Counted from the stretch's first letter, positions 1-8,125 are shown. The stretch: DNA of 64,000 bases from an uncultured Christensenella sp. (GCA_910585705.1 CAJUER010000003.1:1-64000); one strand, 5' to 3'. Numbers and translations are program-made. Notes: generated by a model from the letters alone, not told the origin.

Positions 1-230
1 CCTAAATACGAAGATTAGCTACATTTTTAACGAGCGTAATAAAGTCCTTTTATGTACTAACTCCTCATTCCCTTATCCACGCTTTCATACATTAACTATG
101 CAGTTGTCAGACTTCGCGGTAAAACGAAGTTGAAAAAGCCGAAAAGCGCAGGAAGATGCGTTTGGAAGCACGTCGTTGCGGTTTCCGCACGATAAAAAGT
201 ATATTATCAGCGAAAGCTGTTATATAACCA

Positions 231-348
<118 letters not shown>

Positions 349-356
349 TTCAAATC

Positions 357-392
357 AATAAGCACCTGACGTTCGTCAGGTGCTTATTCTTT
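357..392 (+). terminator. Terminator of the rRNA operon
   Basis: A perfect 14-bp stem (AATAAGCACCTGAC with its complement) closes a four-base loop and is followed by a T-rich tail, starting nine bases after the 5S 3' end. Confidence 0.9.
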
Positions 393-972
393 GTCTTATT
401 TTTACCTAACATTTTGTTTGATTAACAAAGCGCCCGACTTTGTGTCATAAACAGGGGTTTTGCTGTGTTTACGACTTTTTTCGGTATTATTAATTTTTGC
501 GCTGTCCGACAGATATGTAACTTATTCTGTCTAAGTTTAAATGACGTTAAAATTTATAATTCAGCGGTGTTTCTATGGTTTTTGAGTGAGCTTGTTGCTT
601 ACCCGAAAACAAATGGGAACGCCGCTTTTTTACTGTTTTGTTGCCGTGCCTGAAATTATTAAATTTTTTTTAAATTCAATTTTAGTTAAATTTCAATAAA
701 ACATATATAAAAAATACTATGTCGTTTTCGGTGCTTTTAAAATTTACTGCTTTAAATCAAGTGCAAAATGTTCTTAATTTTGCACGTTATTATGTTGTTT
801 TATAGGTATTGTTTGTCTTTTGCCGTGAAATAGAAGTGGATTTATCGGGATTTCTTGTAATTGAAATGCTTCGGGTTTTACGCTTTTATTCTAAGTAGGA
901 CACATTTTTGGAGCATAAATAATTTTATAGATAATTGAGTGCAATTTACATTTATGTTGTTTGAACAATATA

Positions 973-1001
973 GCGCCCGTTTTTGAAACAAAAACGGGCG
1001 C
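973..1001. other. Strong hairpin in gene-free region
   Basis: GCGCCCGTTTTTG, a three-base loop AAA, then the exact complement: a perfect 13-bp stem. It is not followed by a clear T-run on either strand, so its role as a terminator is uncertain. Confidence 0.55.
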
Positions 1002-1384
1002 TTGACTATACTTACGGCTTGCTTTCGTTATTACTGATTTTAGCGCTAAAAAAACTATAAGTTGTTTTGCCGCACGAGACGGGCTTGTGGGGAATACGAG
1101 GTTAGGTATTGTCATAAAGCGGTGTTTGTCCCGCGCCGTTGGAAAAGATAAGTTATATTTCCGAAAACAAAGCCAGACAAAATATTTAAAGTTTGTTTTT
1201 TTTTGTAAAATTACTTATGAGCGATATACTGCCTGTTGAGGTGGGAGTCGGAGCATTCAAAAATAGAGAAAGGTTGGCTTAACGCACGATACAGACTTGC
1301 TTAAATAATGTAATGCGTAGGCTTTGCCCGAAAGTAGACGCTTACCCCGCGCGTTTAAAAATCAAAGTTGCTAAATCTCGGCAC

Positions 1385-1424
1385 AATAAAGGCACTCGAA
1401 TTCAATCAAGTGCCTTTATTATTG
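1385..1424. terminator. Candidate bidirectional terminator
   Basis: AATAAAGGCACTCG and CAAGTGCCTTTATT form a long stem with one mismatch around a short AT-rich loop, flanked by A and T tracts. It could end a noncoding transcript coming from the left, but no gene is visible upstream. Confidence 0.5.
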
Positions 1425-1495
1425 TTTGGGTGTGGTATCCCGAAAGAAATTAGCCGTTATTTTAAAAAGTTTTGTTTCTTAATCAATATTATAGT

Positions 1496-1541
1496 GTAAA
1501 ATATATCTTACGTCAAGTACTTTTTGTAAAAAATATCTTAC
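1496..1541 (+). promoter_or_regulatory. Tandem operator-like palindromes before the HTH gene
   Basis: Two nearly identical 16-bp imperfect palindromes, GTAAAATATATCTTAC (1496-1511) and GTAAAAAATATCTTAC (1526-1541), lie exactly 30 bp (about three helical turns) apart. The second abuts a TACAAT -10-like box (1539-1544) that ends six bases before the start codon of the XRE-type gene. Autoregulatory operators are the simplest reading. Confidence 0.65.
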
Positions 1542-1550
1542 AATATCATT

Positions 1551-1787
1551 ATGAAAAACAAATTTTCCGCACGGTTAAATGATTTATTGACTTTACATAG
1601 CATATCTAAACGTGCCTTCGCAAATAAGATTGGCGTATCGGCTATGAGTGTTTCCGATTGGGCAAACGGAAAAGTACAGCCGACGGCAGAAAATATTTAT
1701 TTGACGGCGGAGTATTTCGAAGTTTCGGCAGACTTCCTTCTCGGATTGGAGGACGAAACCGGCGCAAAGGTTTCAAAACCTATATGA
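1551..1787 (+). CDS. XRE-family HTH transcriptional regulator (78 aa)
   Basis: A compact DNA-binding protein that is almost entirely one XRE/Cro-type helix-turn-helix domain (about residues 6-65). The turn and recognition helix read FANKIGVSAMSVSDWANG and are followed by the family's typical LTAEYFEVSADFLLGL segment. It has no sensor or dimerisation domain beyond this. No Shine-Dalgarno is visible. A TACAAT hexamer ends six bases before the ATG, although no good -35 accompanies it, so the mRNA may be leaderless. Two matching palindromes immediately upstream suggest autorepression. The gene stands alone between a gene-free stretch and a tandem repeat array, so its targets are unknown. Confidence 0.85.
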   Translation: MKNKFSARLNDLLTLHSISKRAFANKIGVSAMSVSDWANGKVQPTAENIYLTAEYFEVSADFLLGLEDETGAKVSKPI

Positions 1788-1915
1788 TCGGGTTTGGGGA
1801 TTCCGTATTTTATTTTGAAAAACGGTAATTAACATGCGTTAAAAATCGAGTTTAAAAAGTATTTTAAAGAAGTAACCGTCCCCTTAATGTTTATAGTTTG
1901 TGCATTGCGGCTGAC

Positions 1916-2375
1916 TGTGCTGAGGCTTGCAAAAACCCGAGCCAAAAGCGGAGTGCAGCTGTTTGCAAGAGCGCTGAACAAAAAGCAGAGTACTGAGGCT
2001 GGCAAAAGCACGGGACATAAGCGGAGTGCGGCTGTGCTTAAACATAAGCGAAAAACGGAAGGCAGAGGCATGCAAAAGCACGGAACAGAAGCGGACTGTG
2101 GCGACCTGTAAAAATATGGAACAGAAATGATATATAGCGGTATGCAAAAATTCGGTACAGAAAATGTGTGCAACGATTTGCAAAATATAGCATTTTAACA
2201 ATGTACGGTGGCATGCAAAAGCACGGGACAGAAGTGGATTGAGTTTGGTTGCTAAATAGCACGACATAAGCGTAGTGCGGCTGATTGCTTAAACATAAGC
2301 GAAAAATGGAATGCGGCGACTTGCAAAATTATGGAACAGAAATGATGTGCGGTGTTTCAACAATGACGGAGTTAT
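1916..2375. repeat. Degenerate tandem repeat, about 12 units of 34-38 bp
   Basis: Successive units share the frame TGCGGCGAC..TGCAAAA followed by GCACGGAACAGAAGCGGA, with boundaries near 1916, 1954, 1991, 2027, 2061, 2097, 2131, 2167, 2204, 2239, 2276 and 2311 and a partial copy to about 2375. Units 4 (2027-2060) and 11 (2276-2310) are nearly identical and have similar neighbours, which indicates a higher-order duplication. The unit is not a stable multiple of three, and open frames on the minus strand in all three phases are a by-product of stop-poor repeats, so I treat it as noncoding. Confidence 0.75.
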
Positions 2376-2397
2376 AAGTTCTGACGGGAACGGTGCT

Positions 2398-2426
2398 TTG
2401 CTGTTTTCGGACACGGGGAATAAAAT
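2398..2426 (+). promoter_or_regulatory. Sigma-A promoter of the DUF89 gene
   Basis: TTGCTG (2398-2403), a 17-bp spacer, then TAAAAT (2421-2426). The -10 ends eight bases before the ATG at 2435, which predicts a leaderless transcript and rules out an upstream start at 2393. Confidence 0.7.
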
Positions 2427-2434
2427 TTAAAATT

Positions 2435-3298
2435 ATGTTGCTTGACGAAGAATGTAAAAGCTGCCTTTACGGCAGTCAGATGAAAAAAGTAGAGAGCACG
2501 CAAACCGACGCGGAAAAACTGCGATGCTTCCGTGACGGCGTAAATGCGCTTTGCGAAAATCCGCCGTCGGATTATTGCGCGCCGCTTCTAATGCGTGACA
2601 TTGACGGTCTGCACCGCAATATTTTCGGCACGGGCATAGATTACACCCGCGAAAAATCGCTGTTCAACCGCGCGTTGCTTTGTCTGGAAGATAAACTTTA
2701 CGCGGAGGTTATGGCTTCGCCGGACCCTGTTTGCAGTGCGTTGAAGTTTGCAATGTCCGCAAATTATATAGATTTTGCGAGAATTTCGGATTTGAACGAG
2801 GGCGCGGTGAACTACGTTGTTTCCGCCGCCGCCGACGTTCAACCCGATAAATCCGTGCTCGATCAATTAAAGTGTAAGCTGGAAATTGCGGAAAAACTGT
2901 GTTTCCTTCACGATAACTGCGGGGAGATTGTGCTCGATAAAATTTTAATCCGCGTTATTAAAGAGCTTTATCCCGCAATCCGCGTAATATCCGTTGTGCG
3001 AGGTAAGCCGATAATCAACGACGTAACGCAGGACGACGCGCGCGAGGTCGGGCTTCAGGAGTATGCGGAAGTAATCGGCAACGGCACGAACGTTCCGGGA
3101 ACTTACTTGAAAGAGGTTTCGCCTCGCGTACGGCGCGAACTTAAAGAGTGCGGCGTTGTTCTCAGCAAGGGGCTGGGTAATCTTGAAACGCTGTACGGAG
3201 AGGGCTATAATATTTTTTATGCGTTCAACTGCAAATGCGCCCATATCGCCCGCAGATTCGGCGCTCCGCTTTGGACGGCAGTGCTTGTGCGCGATTAA
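2435..3298 (+). CDS. DUF89 family protein (ARMT1-like damage-control phosphatase)
   Basis: A 287-residue member of the DUF89 fold, a metal-dependent phosphatase family thought to hydrolyse damaged or surplus phosphometabolites. Visible hallmarks are the N-terminal EECKSC (CxxC-type start), the metal/phosphate motif LHDNCGEIVLDK (about residues 152-163), VRGKPIINDVTQDDA, and LSKGLGNLETLYGEG near the C-terminus. The ATG at 2435 is chosen over one 42 bases upstream because a promoter (TTGCTG-17-TAAAAT) lies between them and family members begin with this M-x-x-x-x-E-C pattern. There is no SD. The substrate cannot be told from sequence, and the gene is monocistronic. Confidence 0.85.
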   Translation: MLLDEECKSCLYGSQMKKVESTQTDAEKLRCFRDGVNALCENPPSDYCAPLLMRDIDGLHRNIFGTGIDYTREKSLFNRALLCLEDKLYAEVMASPDPVCSALKFAMSANYIDFARISDLNEGAVNYVVSAAADVQPDKSVLDQLKCKLEIAEKLCFLHDNCGEIVLDKILIRVIKELYPAIRVISVVRGKPIINDVTQDDAREVGLQEYAEVIGNGTNVPGTYLKEVSPRVRRELKECGVVLSKGLGNLETLYGEGYNIFYAFNCKCAHIARRFGAPLWTAVLVRD

Positions 3299-3344
3299 TG
3301 TCATATTTTTTTGTTACAAAAAGGCATTTTTCACGCAATTTTCA

Positions 3345-3373
3345 TTGCTTATAACGGCTGAGTGTGGTATAAT
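3345..3373 (+). promoter_or_regulatory. Sigma-A promoter of the lipoprotein gene
   Basis: TTGCTT (3345-3350), 17 bp, TATAAT (3368-3373), about 30 bases before the chosen start codon. Confidence 0.75.
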
Positions 3374-3402
3374 CGTTGCATAAAGAAAATTCTGAGGCAA
3401 TG

Positions 3403-4590
3403 ATGAGGAAGTTTGTAAAAGTTCTGGCGCTTATTGTCGCGCCGCTTACGGTAAGTTGCGCCTTGCTTGCAGGCTGTAAAAGCTGTAAGGGCGAAGAAGT
3501 GACCATACCGACGAGCAGCGATTTTATGCGTGATATAGAAGTTGCGCCCACACAGCAAGCCGCGTACGAACAGTACACCAAAGCCGCTTACGAGCAGTAT
3601 AAAGCCGTTGCGGACAAGCATGTTGTTGACGGCGAAACGGATATATACAACGCCGAAGTGGTGGAGGCCGCCGCGCAGGCTGCGGCGAAAATGTACGCCT
3701 ACGCTTGTTACAACGAAAGAAGGCTCGACAAATTCGTTTATTTCAGCGACCAGGCGGGCGACACCGATTTGGGAACTACAGGCAAAGCTAACGCTACTAG
3801 ACAGGAGTATTTCCTGCGAGTGAACGAAAGCGAGAACACCTGCGGATACCGCTATCATTACACCTTGAAAAAGGTGAATGAAGCCAGCGGGGTAATAGCC
3901 GGCTTTAAAGCCCAGTTTGAAAGCGCAAGACTGAGATTTACCGATAAAACGAACCTTTTATACCGTTTCGAAGGTAATAACATACGCTTCGGCGGAAGCA
4001 GTGAATCGTTGGATATGGACGGGACTTTGCTTCAATGCGACTGGCGTACAGGTTCGGACTGGGGTAAGCCCGACCTTGAATTAAAAAAGGGCGATTACGT
4101 TGAACCCGAAAATATCCGCGCGGATATCGAAGCGCATGCGGGCGAGGACAACATTACAATGCGCGGCAATATAAACATCCTTGCCGACGATATAATCAAA
4201 TTCGCGAACATTGCAAAAGACGAAGAAGACGGCACTTATTTGGTTATAATGAATATAGATACCGACGTTGCCAACGCCGATTCTGCTTCCGTTAAAATGC
4301 TTACGAAAGGCAACGGCACGAGCGGCGACTGCTATTGGAAGAAAGGCGAAGATTCGGGCGATAAAGACGACGATTATATGGAAGACACGGGGCTTTGCAT
4401 TGTGTTCGGCTTGTGGGGTAACGGACTTTTCAGATACTACGCCGTTGCGGAAAGATGGAAGGGCAAAATCTCCGGCTTCAAGGGTGAGGCGTATTCCGAA
4501 ACAACGGTTATGTACAGTTATTCCGACTACGACTGCGATATGACGGCGAATTTGCAAATGCTCGAAGAAGCGAAGAAAAAAGTAGATTAA
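3403..4590 (+). CDS. Putative lipoprotein of unknown function (395 aa)
   Basis: Begins with a type II signal peptide: MRKFVKV, a hydrophobic stretch, then lipobox LLAGC with the predicted lipidated Cys near residue 23. The mature N-terminus carries a short duplicated AAYEQY motif and is followed by a long acidic and glycine-rich region with no domain I recognise. The second of two tandem ATGs (3400, 3403) is preferred because the GAGG ribosome site at 3393-3396 is then six bases away. Expected location is the outer face of the cytoplasmic membrane. It has its own promoter and ends in a hairpin, so it is monocistronic. Function unknown. Confidence 0.75.
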   Translation: MRKFVKVLALIVAPLTVSCALLAGCKSCKGEEVTIPTSSDFMRDIEVAPTQQAAYEQYTKAAYEQYKAVADKHVVDGETDIYNAEVVEAAAQAAAKMYAYACYNERRLDKFVYFSDQAGDTDLGTTGKANATRQEYFLRVNESENTCGYRYHYTLKKVNEASGVIAGFKAQFESARLRFTDKTNLLYRFEGNNIRFGGSSESLDMDGTLLQCDWRTGSDWGKPDLELKKGDYVEPENIRADIEAHAGEDNITMRGNINILADDIIKFANIAKDEEDGTYLVIMNIDTDVANADSASVKMLTKGNGTSGDCYWKKGEDSGDKDDDYMEDTGLCIVFGLWGNGLFRYYAVAERWKGKISGFKGEAYSETTVMYSYSDYDCDMTANLQMLEEAKKKVD

Positions 4591-4596
4591 AATCAA

Positions 4597-4640
4597 AAAG
4601 CCTGAGGCAAGAACAAAAAAAGTTCGCCTCAGGCTTTAAA
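4597..4640 (+). terminator. Terminator after the lipoprotein gene
   Basis: AAAGCCTGAGGC pairs with GCCTCAGGCTTT across an A-rich loop, with a small bulge. The stem is long but the T tail is short. Confidence 0.65.
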
Positions 4641-4649
4641 TATGACATA

Positions 4650-4678
4650 TTGACATTTGTCGGATTTTCTGTTAATAT
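4650..4678 (+). promoter_or_regulatory. Sigma-A promoter of the 68-aa protein gene
   Basis: TTGACA (4650-4655), 17 bp, TAATAT (4673-4678). Confidence 0.65.
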
Positions 4679-4710
4679 GTTGTCATAATCAAAAACTAAG
4701 GTATTATTTA

Positions 4711-4917
4711 ATGAAAGCAACCGGTTGGGATTTAATGAAGCTGGCGCAGGCGTTCGACGGCGAGTTCTGTCTTTCGGATTTTTCGCCCGACGAGCTTGAC
4801 GAGCTTTTGGGTCTCCTCGACGGCGAAATGACTGCCGAAGAGGTCAGGCAAAAATACTTTGAATTTTACGACGACGTAAAGGACCGGACACAGGACAGGC
4901 ATAAGTGGAGCGATTGA
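4711..4917 (+). CDS. Small acidic hypothetical protein (68 aa)
   Basis: I do not recognise this protein. It starts MKATGWDLMKLAQAFDGEF, continues into a strongly acidic, Leu-rich helix-forming middle (SPDELDELLGLLDGEMTAEE) and ends in a charged tail. There is no signal peptide or membrane segment, so it is probably cytosolic. The start is supported by a TAAGG ribosome site nine bases upstream and a clear promoter (TTGACA-17-TAATAT) before it; a longer frame starting at 4657 would begin inside that promoter. The acidic two-helix character resembles small antitoxin or regulator partners, but no toxin gene lies next to it. Confidence 0.65.
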   Translation: MKATGWDLMKLAQAFDGEFCLSDFSPDELDELLGLLDGEMTAEEVRQKYFEFYDDVKDRTQDRHKWSD

Positions 4918-4958
4918 ATTGAAATATCGGACGCACTTGCATGCATCTCTTTGGGACC

Positions 4959-5003
4959 ACACCTACGCCGCCGCATAATTTGCGGCGGTTTCGTTTCCGT
5001 AGG
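4959..5003. terminator. Nested hairpin after the 68-aa gene
   Basis: An inner stem CCGCCGC/GCGGCGG is enclosed by CCTACG/CGTAGG. It may end transcription of the upstream gene, though no long T-run follows. Confidence 0.45.
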
Positions 5004-5007
5004 ATAA

Positions 5008-5044
5008 TAAAAAACAGCCGTCGCGCAATTTTTGCGCGGCGGCT
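5008..5044 (-). terminator. Terminator of the DeoR regulator gene
   Basis: On the minus strand GCCGCCGCGC and GCGCGACGGC pair across AAAAATT and are followed by a run of T. The arm and loop core closely match the terminator at 52500-52535. Confidence 0.8.
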
Positions 5045-5061
5045 TGGTTTTAAACGTTAAG

Positions 5062-5820
5062 TTACATTACGACGATATCCTGATCTTCGAATATCTGTTT
5101 ATAATCCTTCGGGAAATGGTCGTCCGTGATAAGCACGTCAATGTCCTCAACCCTTGCAAAGGTATAGGGGTTGATTTTGCCGATTTTCGAGCTGTCGAGC
5201 ATCATATAAACGTGCCTTGCCTTTTTGAATACGCTTTTCAAAAGGTCGGCCTCTATCTGGCTGTTGCACGAAAAGCCGTGTTCGTGAGTAAACGCCGTCG
5301 CCGAAACTATCGCGATTTCGAAATTGGTCAGGTCGAAATATTCTTTTGCCGCAGGGGAAGCCGTCGAAAGGTTGTCCCTCATAAGCTGTCCGCCGACGAC
5401 AGTAATGTTTATGTTCTTTTTCTGCGCAAGCTCCATTGCAACCGCGATACCGTTGGTAAACACGTTGCACTTAATGTCAGGCATTTCCTTAGAAAGGTAC
5501 ATTGCCGTCGTGCCGCCGTCGAGGAAGATGCTTGAATTTTCATCGATAAGTCCCGAAGCCTTGCGCGCTATCACGATTTTCGCGTCGGTATTAATCGTAG
5601 TTTTTTTCGTGTATTCCTCGCCCGAAACCTTCTGCACTTCTTTTACAGACATTGCGCCGCCGCGTATACGGATAATTCTTCCATCCTCTTCAAGCTGGAA
5701 CAAATCGCGCCTGAGCGTCATTTGCGACACGGAAGGGAAAACTTCTTCAAGCTGTTCCAAAGTCATTTTGCCGCGTCTGTCGAGAATTTCCGCTATTTCT
5801 TCGATTCTTTCACGTTTCAT
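5062..5820 (-). CDS. DeoR family transcriptional regulator (252 aa)
   Basis: N-terminal winged-helix DeoR domain (about 1-57) with the diagnostic LEEVFPSVSQMTLRRDLFQLE and the IRIRGGA hinge, followed by the DeoR C-terminal sugar-phosphate sensor domain with the ligand-binding DGGTTAMYLSKEMP and TNG motifs. Such proteins repress carbohydrate or nucleoside genes until a phosphorylated sugar binds. The start at 5820 is chosen for the AGGAG site six bases upstream; a longer frame adds eleven residues without a site. The gene sits alone, so its regulon is not evident. Its promoter contains an inverted repeat (GTGTT/AACAC) over the -10, which may reflect autoregulation. Confidence 0.9.
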   Translation of the reverse strand: MKRERIEEIAEILDRRGKMTLEQLEEVFPSVSQMTLRRDLFQLEEDGRIIRIRGGAMSVKEVQKVSGEEYTKKTTINTDAKIVIARKASGLIDENSSIFLDGGTTAMYLSKEMPDIKCNVFTNGIAVAMELAQKKNINITVVGGQLMRDNLSTASPAAKEYFDLTNFEIAIVSATAFTHEHGFSCNSQIEADLLKSVFKKARHVYMMLDSSKIGKINPYTFARVEDIDVLITDDHFPKDYKQIFEDQDIVVM

Positions 5821-5860
5821 ACAGATCTCCTTTTTGGTTTTTGTTAAAAACAATCATTAC

Positions 5861-5895
5861 GTGTTCATTTTAACACACGAACGTATATAAGTCAA
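5861..5895 (-). promoter_or_regulatory. Promoter and possible operator of the DeoR gene
   Basis: On the minus strand TTGACT (5895-5890), 17 bp, TAAAAT (5872-5867). GTGTT and AACAC arms (5861-5865, 5872-5876) flank the -10 as a possible self-operator. Confidence 0.65.
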
Positions 5896-6005
5896 GAGAA
5901 TTCACAAAGATTTAAATTTAAGCCCGTGAAAAATGTGAATTTTTATCATATGCGATTGTTTCGGCTGTTTGAGGGGGCGGCGTGCCCACTTGCATATAAA
6001 AACGC

Positions 6006-6034
6006 TTGCATTTGAAAAAAGTTTAATATATAAT
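6006..6034 (+). promoter_or_regulatory. Sigma-A promoter of the cysE-cysS-alaS operon
   Basis: TTGCAT (6006-6011), 17 bp, TATAAT (6029-6034). It implies an untranslated leader of roughly 158 bases before cysE. Confidence 0.75.
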
Positions 6035-6101
6035 AATGAAAAATAAAAGCCCGAACGACGGACTGCAATTTAAGGGCGGGTTAATCGGAACAGACAAGGT
6101 G

Positions 6102-6132
6102 CGCCTTTACATACTATGTAGAGGCGTATTTT
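6102..6132 (+). promoter_or_regulatory. Attenuator-like hairpin in the cysE leader
   Basis: An 11-bp stem (CGCCTTTACAT with TGTAGAGGCG, one G-T pair) followed by TATTTT, about 70 bases after the predicted transcription start. It could attenuate the operon. I looked for a T-box and did not find the UGGN motif, so the signal is unidentified. Confidence 0.45.
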
Positions 6133-6198
6133 AATTGATTACCGCGCGCCCTTTCAAAGGAAAATCAGACCGCGCGGCTTTTACGCCGCAGTAAGACG

Positions 6199-6756
6199 GT
6201 GTTTTTCAAAAGATTGAGGGCTGACGTTGCTGCCGCAAAGCGTAACGATCCTGCGGCAAGAAGCGTTGCGGAAATTCTTCTGACGTATTCGGGCGTGCAC
6301 GCGCTGTCCATGCACAGGACGGCAAACTTTTTTTATCGGGCGGGGCTTAAACTTACGGCGCGGATAATTTCGCAGTTCGCAAAATTTCTGACGGGCATAG
6401 AAATCCACCCCGCCGCAAAAATCGCGGCAGGCGTGTTTATCGATCACGGCGCGGGTGTGGTTATAGGCGAAACCGCCGAAGTGGGCGAGGGTACCGTTTT
6501 ATATCAGGGCTGTACTTTGGGCGGAACGGGCAAGGAATGCGGCAAGCGCCACCCGACGGTGGGCAGGAATTGCGTAATTTCCGCAGGAGCCAAAGTTCTG
6601 GGAAATATTACGGTGGGCGACAATGCCAAAGTCGGCGCGGGCGCGGTGGTTTTAAAGGACGTGCCGCCGGGCTCGACCGCAGTCGGCGTGCCTGCAAGAA
6701 TAATTTTAAAGGAGAGACCGGGCGATGAAAATTTACAACAGCCTGACGCGCACTAA
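6199..6756 (+). CDS. cysE: Serine O-acetyltransferase
   Basis: Transfers acetyl from acetyl-CoA to L-serine, giving O-acetylserine for cysteine synthesis. The 185-residue protein has the short-form N-terminal helical region (ADVAAAKRNDPAARS, YSGVHALSMHR) and then a left-handed beta-helix of hexapeptide repeats with the catalytic signature GIEIHPAAKIAAGVFIDHG, VVIGETAEVG and KRHPTVGRNCVISAGAKVLG. It starts at GTG because no ATG exists in the open frame and this position matches family N-termini; no clear SD is visible. Its 3' end overlaps cysS by 32 bases, which suggests coupling of cysteine synthesis with cysteinyl-tRNA formation. Confidence 0.92.
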   Translation: MFFKRLRADVAAAKRNDPAARSVAEILLTYSGVHALSMHRTANFFYRAGLKLTARIISQFAKFLTGIEIHPAAKIAAGVFIDHGAGVVIGETAEVGEGTVLYQGCTLGGTGKECGKRHPTVGRNCVISAGAKVLGNITVGDNAKVGAGAVVLKDVPPGSTAVGVPARIILKERPGDENLQQPDAH

Positions 6757-8116
6757 AGAGGAATTCGAACCCGTTGAAGACGGCAAGGTTAAAATGTACG
6801 CCTGCGGCATAACCGTTTCCGGCGAGGCGCACATAGGTCACGCCTACCAGGCGCTGATTTACGATATAATGCGTAAGTTTCTGAAAAAGCAGGGCTATGA
6901 AGTAACCTACGCGCGCAATTATACCGACGTAGACGACAAAATTATCGCCAAATCCAAAGAGACGGGCATACCTGCGGACAAGTACGCCGCCGATATGATT
7001 AAAAAGATTGACGGCATTATGCGCGCGTTCGACGTTGACGACCCCGACCTCTGGCTTAAAGCAACCGAAAATATCGCAAGCATTATAGATTTTATTTCCA
7101 AATTGATAGAGGGCGGACACGCATACGCCGCGCCTTCGGGTACGGTATATTTCGACGTGACAAGTTTCAAACGCTACGGCTGTCTTTCCAACCGCTCGGT
7201 TGAAGATATGCTTGACGGCGTTCGCGTTGAAAACGACGGCGAAAAGAAGAACCCTGCCGATTTCGCGCTGTGGAAAGCGGCGAAAGCAGGGGAAATTTTC
7301 TGGGATTCGCCTTGGGGCAAGGGGCGTCCCGGCTGGCATATAGAGTGTTCGGCTATGAACCGCGTCGCGTTCGGCGACTGCATAGATATTCACGGCGGCG
7401 GCAGAGATTTGATTTTTCCCCACCACGAAAACGAAATAGCGCAGACTGAAAGCCTCACGGGCAAGCAGTTTTCGAAATACTGGACTCACAACGGGCTTAT
7501 CAAGGTCAACGGGCAGAAGATGTCGAAAAGTCTCGGCAACAGCCTGCTGTTGGAAGACTTGCTGAAAAATTACACTGCGGAAGCAATAAAATTCGCGCTG
7601 TTGCAGACGAGTTACCGCAACGACATAAATATTACCGACGGCATGTTTGCCGAATCGGAAAAGCAGGTTACGGGCTTTTACACGGTTATTAAGAACACGG
7701 AACAGAGATTCGGCAAAAGCAAAGAGGGCAATGCGGAAATAGACGCGCGCTTCGATAAATGTATGTCGGACGACTTTAATACGGCGCTTGCGCTCGGCGA
7801 CTTGTTCGCAACGTTCAAAAACGTATCCAAAAAGCTTTCGGCGGACGACGAAAGCGCGGCGGCGGACGTTGCGCAGATAAAACGCACCTATTCCCTTCTC
7901 GGACTTTTCAAGCGCGAAGCGGACGATTACCTTGCGGAGGTTGCGGCGAAAAATCCCGTAAAAATTCCCGAAGAGGTAAAGGAGATTGCGGAAAACCGTT
8001 GGCAGGCAAAGCTTGCGCGGGACTGGGCGACGGCAGACAAGCTCCGCGCCGAGCTCGACGCATTGGGCTATACGGTCAAGGATAACAAAGACGGCTACGA
8101 TATAATAAAAAAGTAA
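6725..8116 (+). CDS. cysS: Cysteinyl-tRNA synthetase
   Basis: A class I synthetase that charges tRNA-Cys in the cytosol. The 463-residue protein has the usual features: CGITVSGEAHIGHA with the HIGH motif at residues 36-39 and the first zinc-binding Cys, HIECSAM and DIHGGGRDLIFPHHENE supplying the remaining zinc ligands, and KMSKS at 265-269. A C-terminal DALR-like anticodon-binding helical region completes it. The length is normal. The ATG follows a GGAGAGACCGGGCG-type purine-rich site inside the end of cysE. It is followed ten bases later by alaS, so the three genes form an operon. Confidence 0.97.
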   Translation: MKIYNSLTRTKEEFEPVEDGKVKMYACGITVSGEAHIGHAYQALIYDIMRKFLKKQGYEVTYARNYTDVDDKIIAKSKETGIPADKYAADMIKKIDGIMRAFDVDDPDLWLKATENIASIIDFISKLIEGGHAYAAPSGTVYFDVTSFKRYGCLSNRSVEDMLDGVRVENDGEKKNPADFALWKAAKAGEIFWDSPWGKGRPGWHIECSAMNRVAFGDCIDIHGGGRDLIFPHHENEIAQTESLTGKQFSKYWTHNGLIKVNGQKMSKSLGNSLLLEDLLKNYTAEAIKFALLQTSYRNDINITDGMFAESEKQVTGFYTVIKNTEQRFGKSKEGNAEIDARFDKCMSDDFNTALALGDLFATFKNVSKKLSADDESAAADVAQIKRTYSLLGLFKREADDYLAEVAAKNPVKIPEEVKEIAENRWQAKLARDWATADKLRAELDALGYTVKDNKDGYDIIKK

Positions 8117-8125
8117 GGTGAAAAT

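Larger units (their letters stand above)
393..1495. other. Gene-free stretch after the rRNA operon
   Basis: I find no reading frame here with a ribosome binding site, family motifs or coding character; the only open frames are short and low in complexity. It holds three notable inverted repeats: GTGCAAAAT/ATTTTGCAC at 761-785, a 13-bp stem at 973-1001, and a terminator-like hairpin at 1385-1420. It may contain noncoding transcripts or decayed genes, but nothing is decodable by eye. Confidence 0.6.

Noticed and set aside
1..230. 3' end of 23S rRNA
   Set aside because: I cannot match the 23S terminal helix or the sarcin-ricin region; the stretch is probably 23S-5S spacer.
465..653. Short open frame after the 5S gene
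   Set aside because: No ribosome site or recognisable motif; composition resembles translated noncoding DNA.
1829..2267. Overlapping minus-strand open frames across the repeat array, rich in Ser/Cys/Phe
   Set aside because: All three minus frames are open because the repeat lacks their stop codons; no ribosome site, and the unit length is not a multiple of three.
1916..2375. CRISPR array
   Set aside because: Units abut with no unique spacers and are diverged; no cas genes in the window.
6035..6198. T-box riboswitch before cysE
   Set aside because: A UGC triplet occurs in a stem-loop, and AAGGTG resembles part of the T-box, but the UGGN that pairs with the tRNA end is absent.
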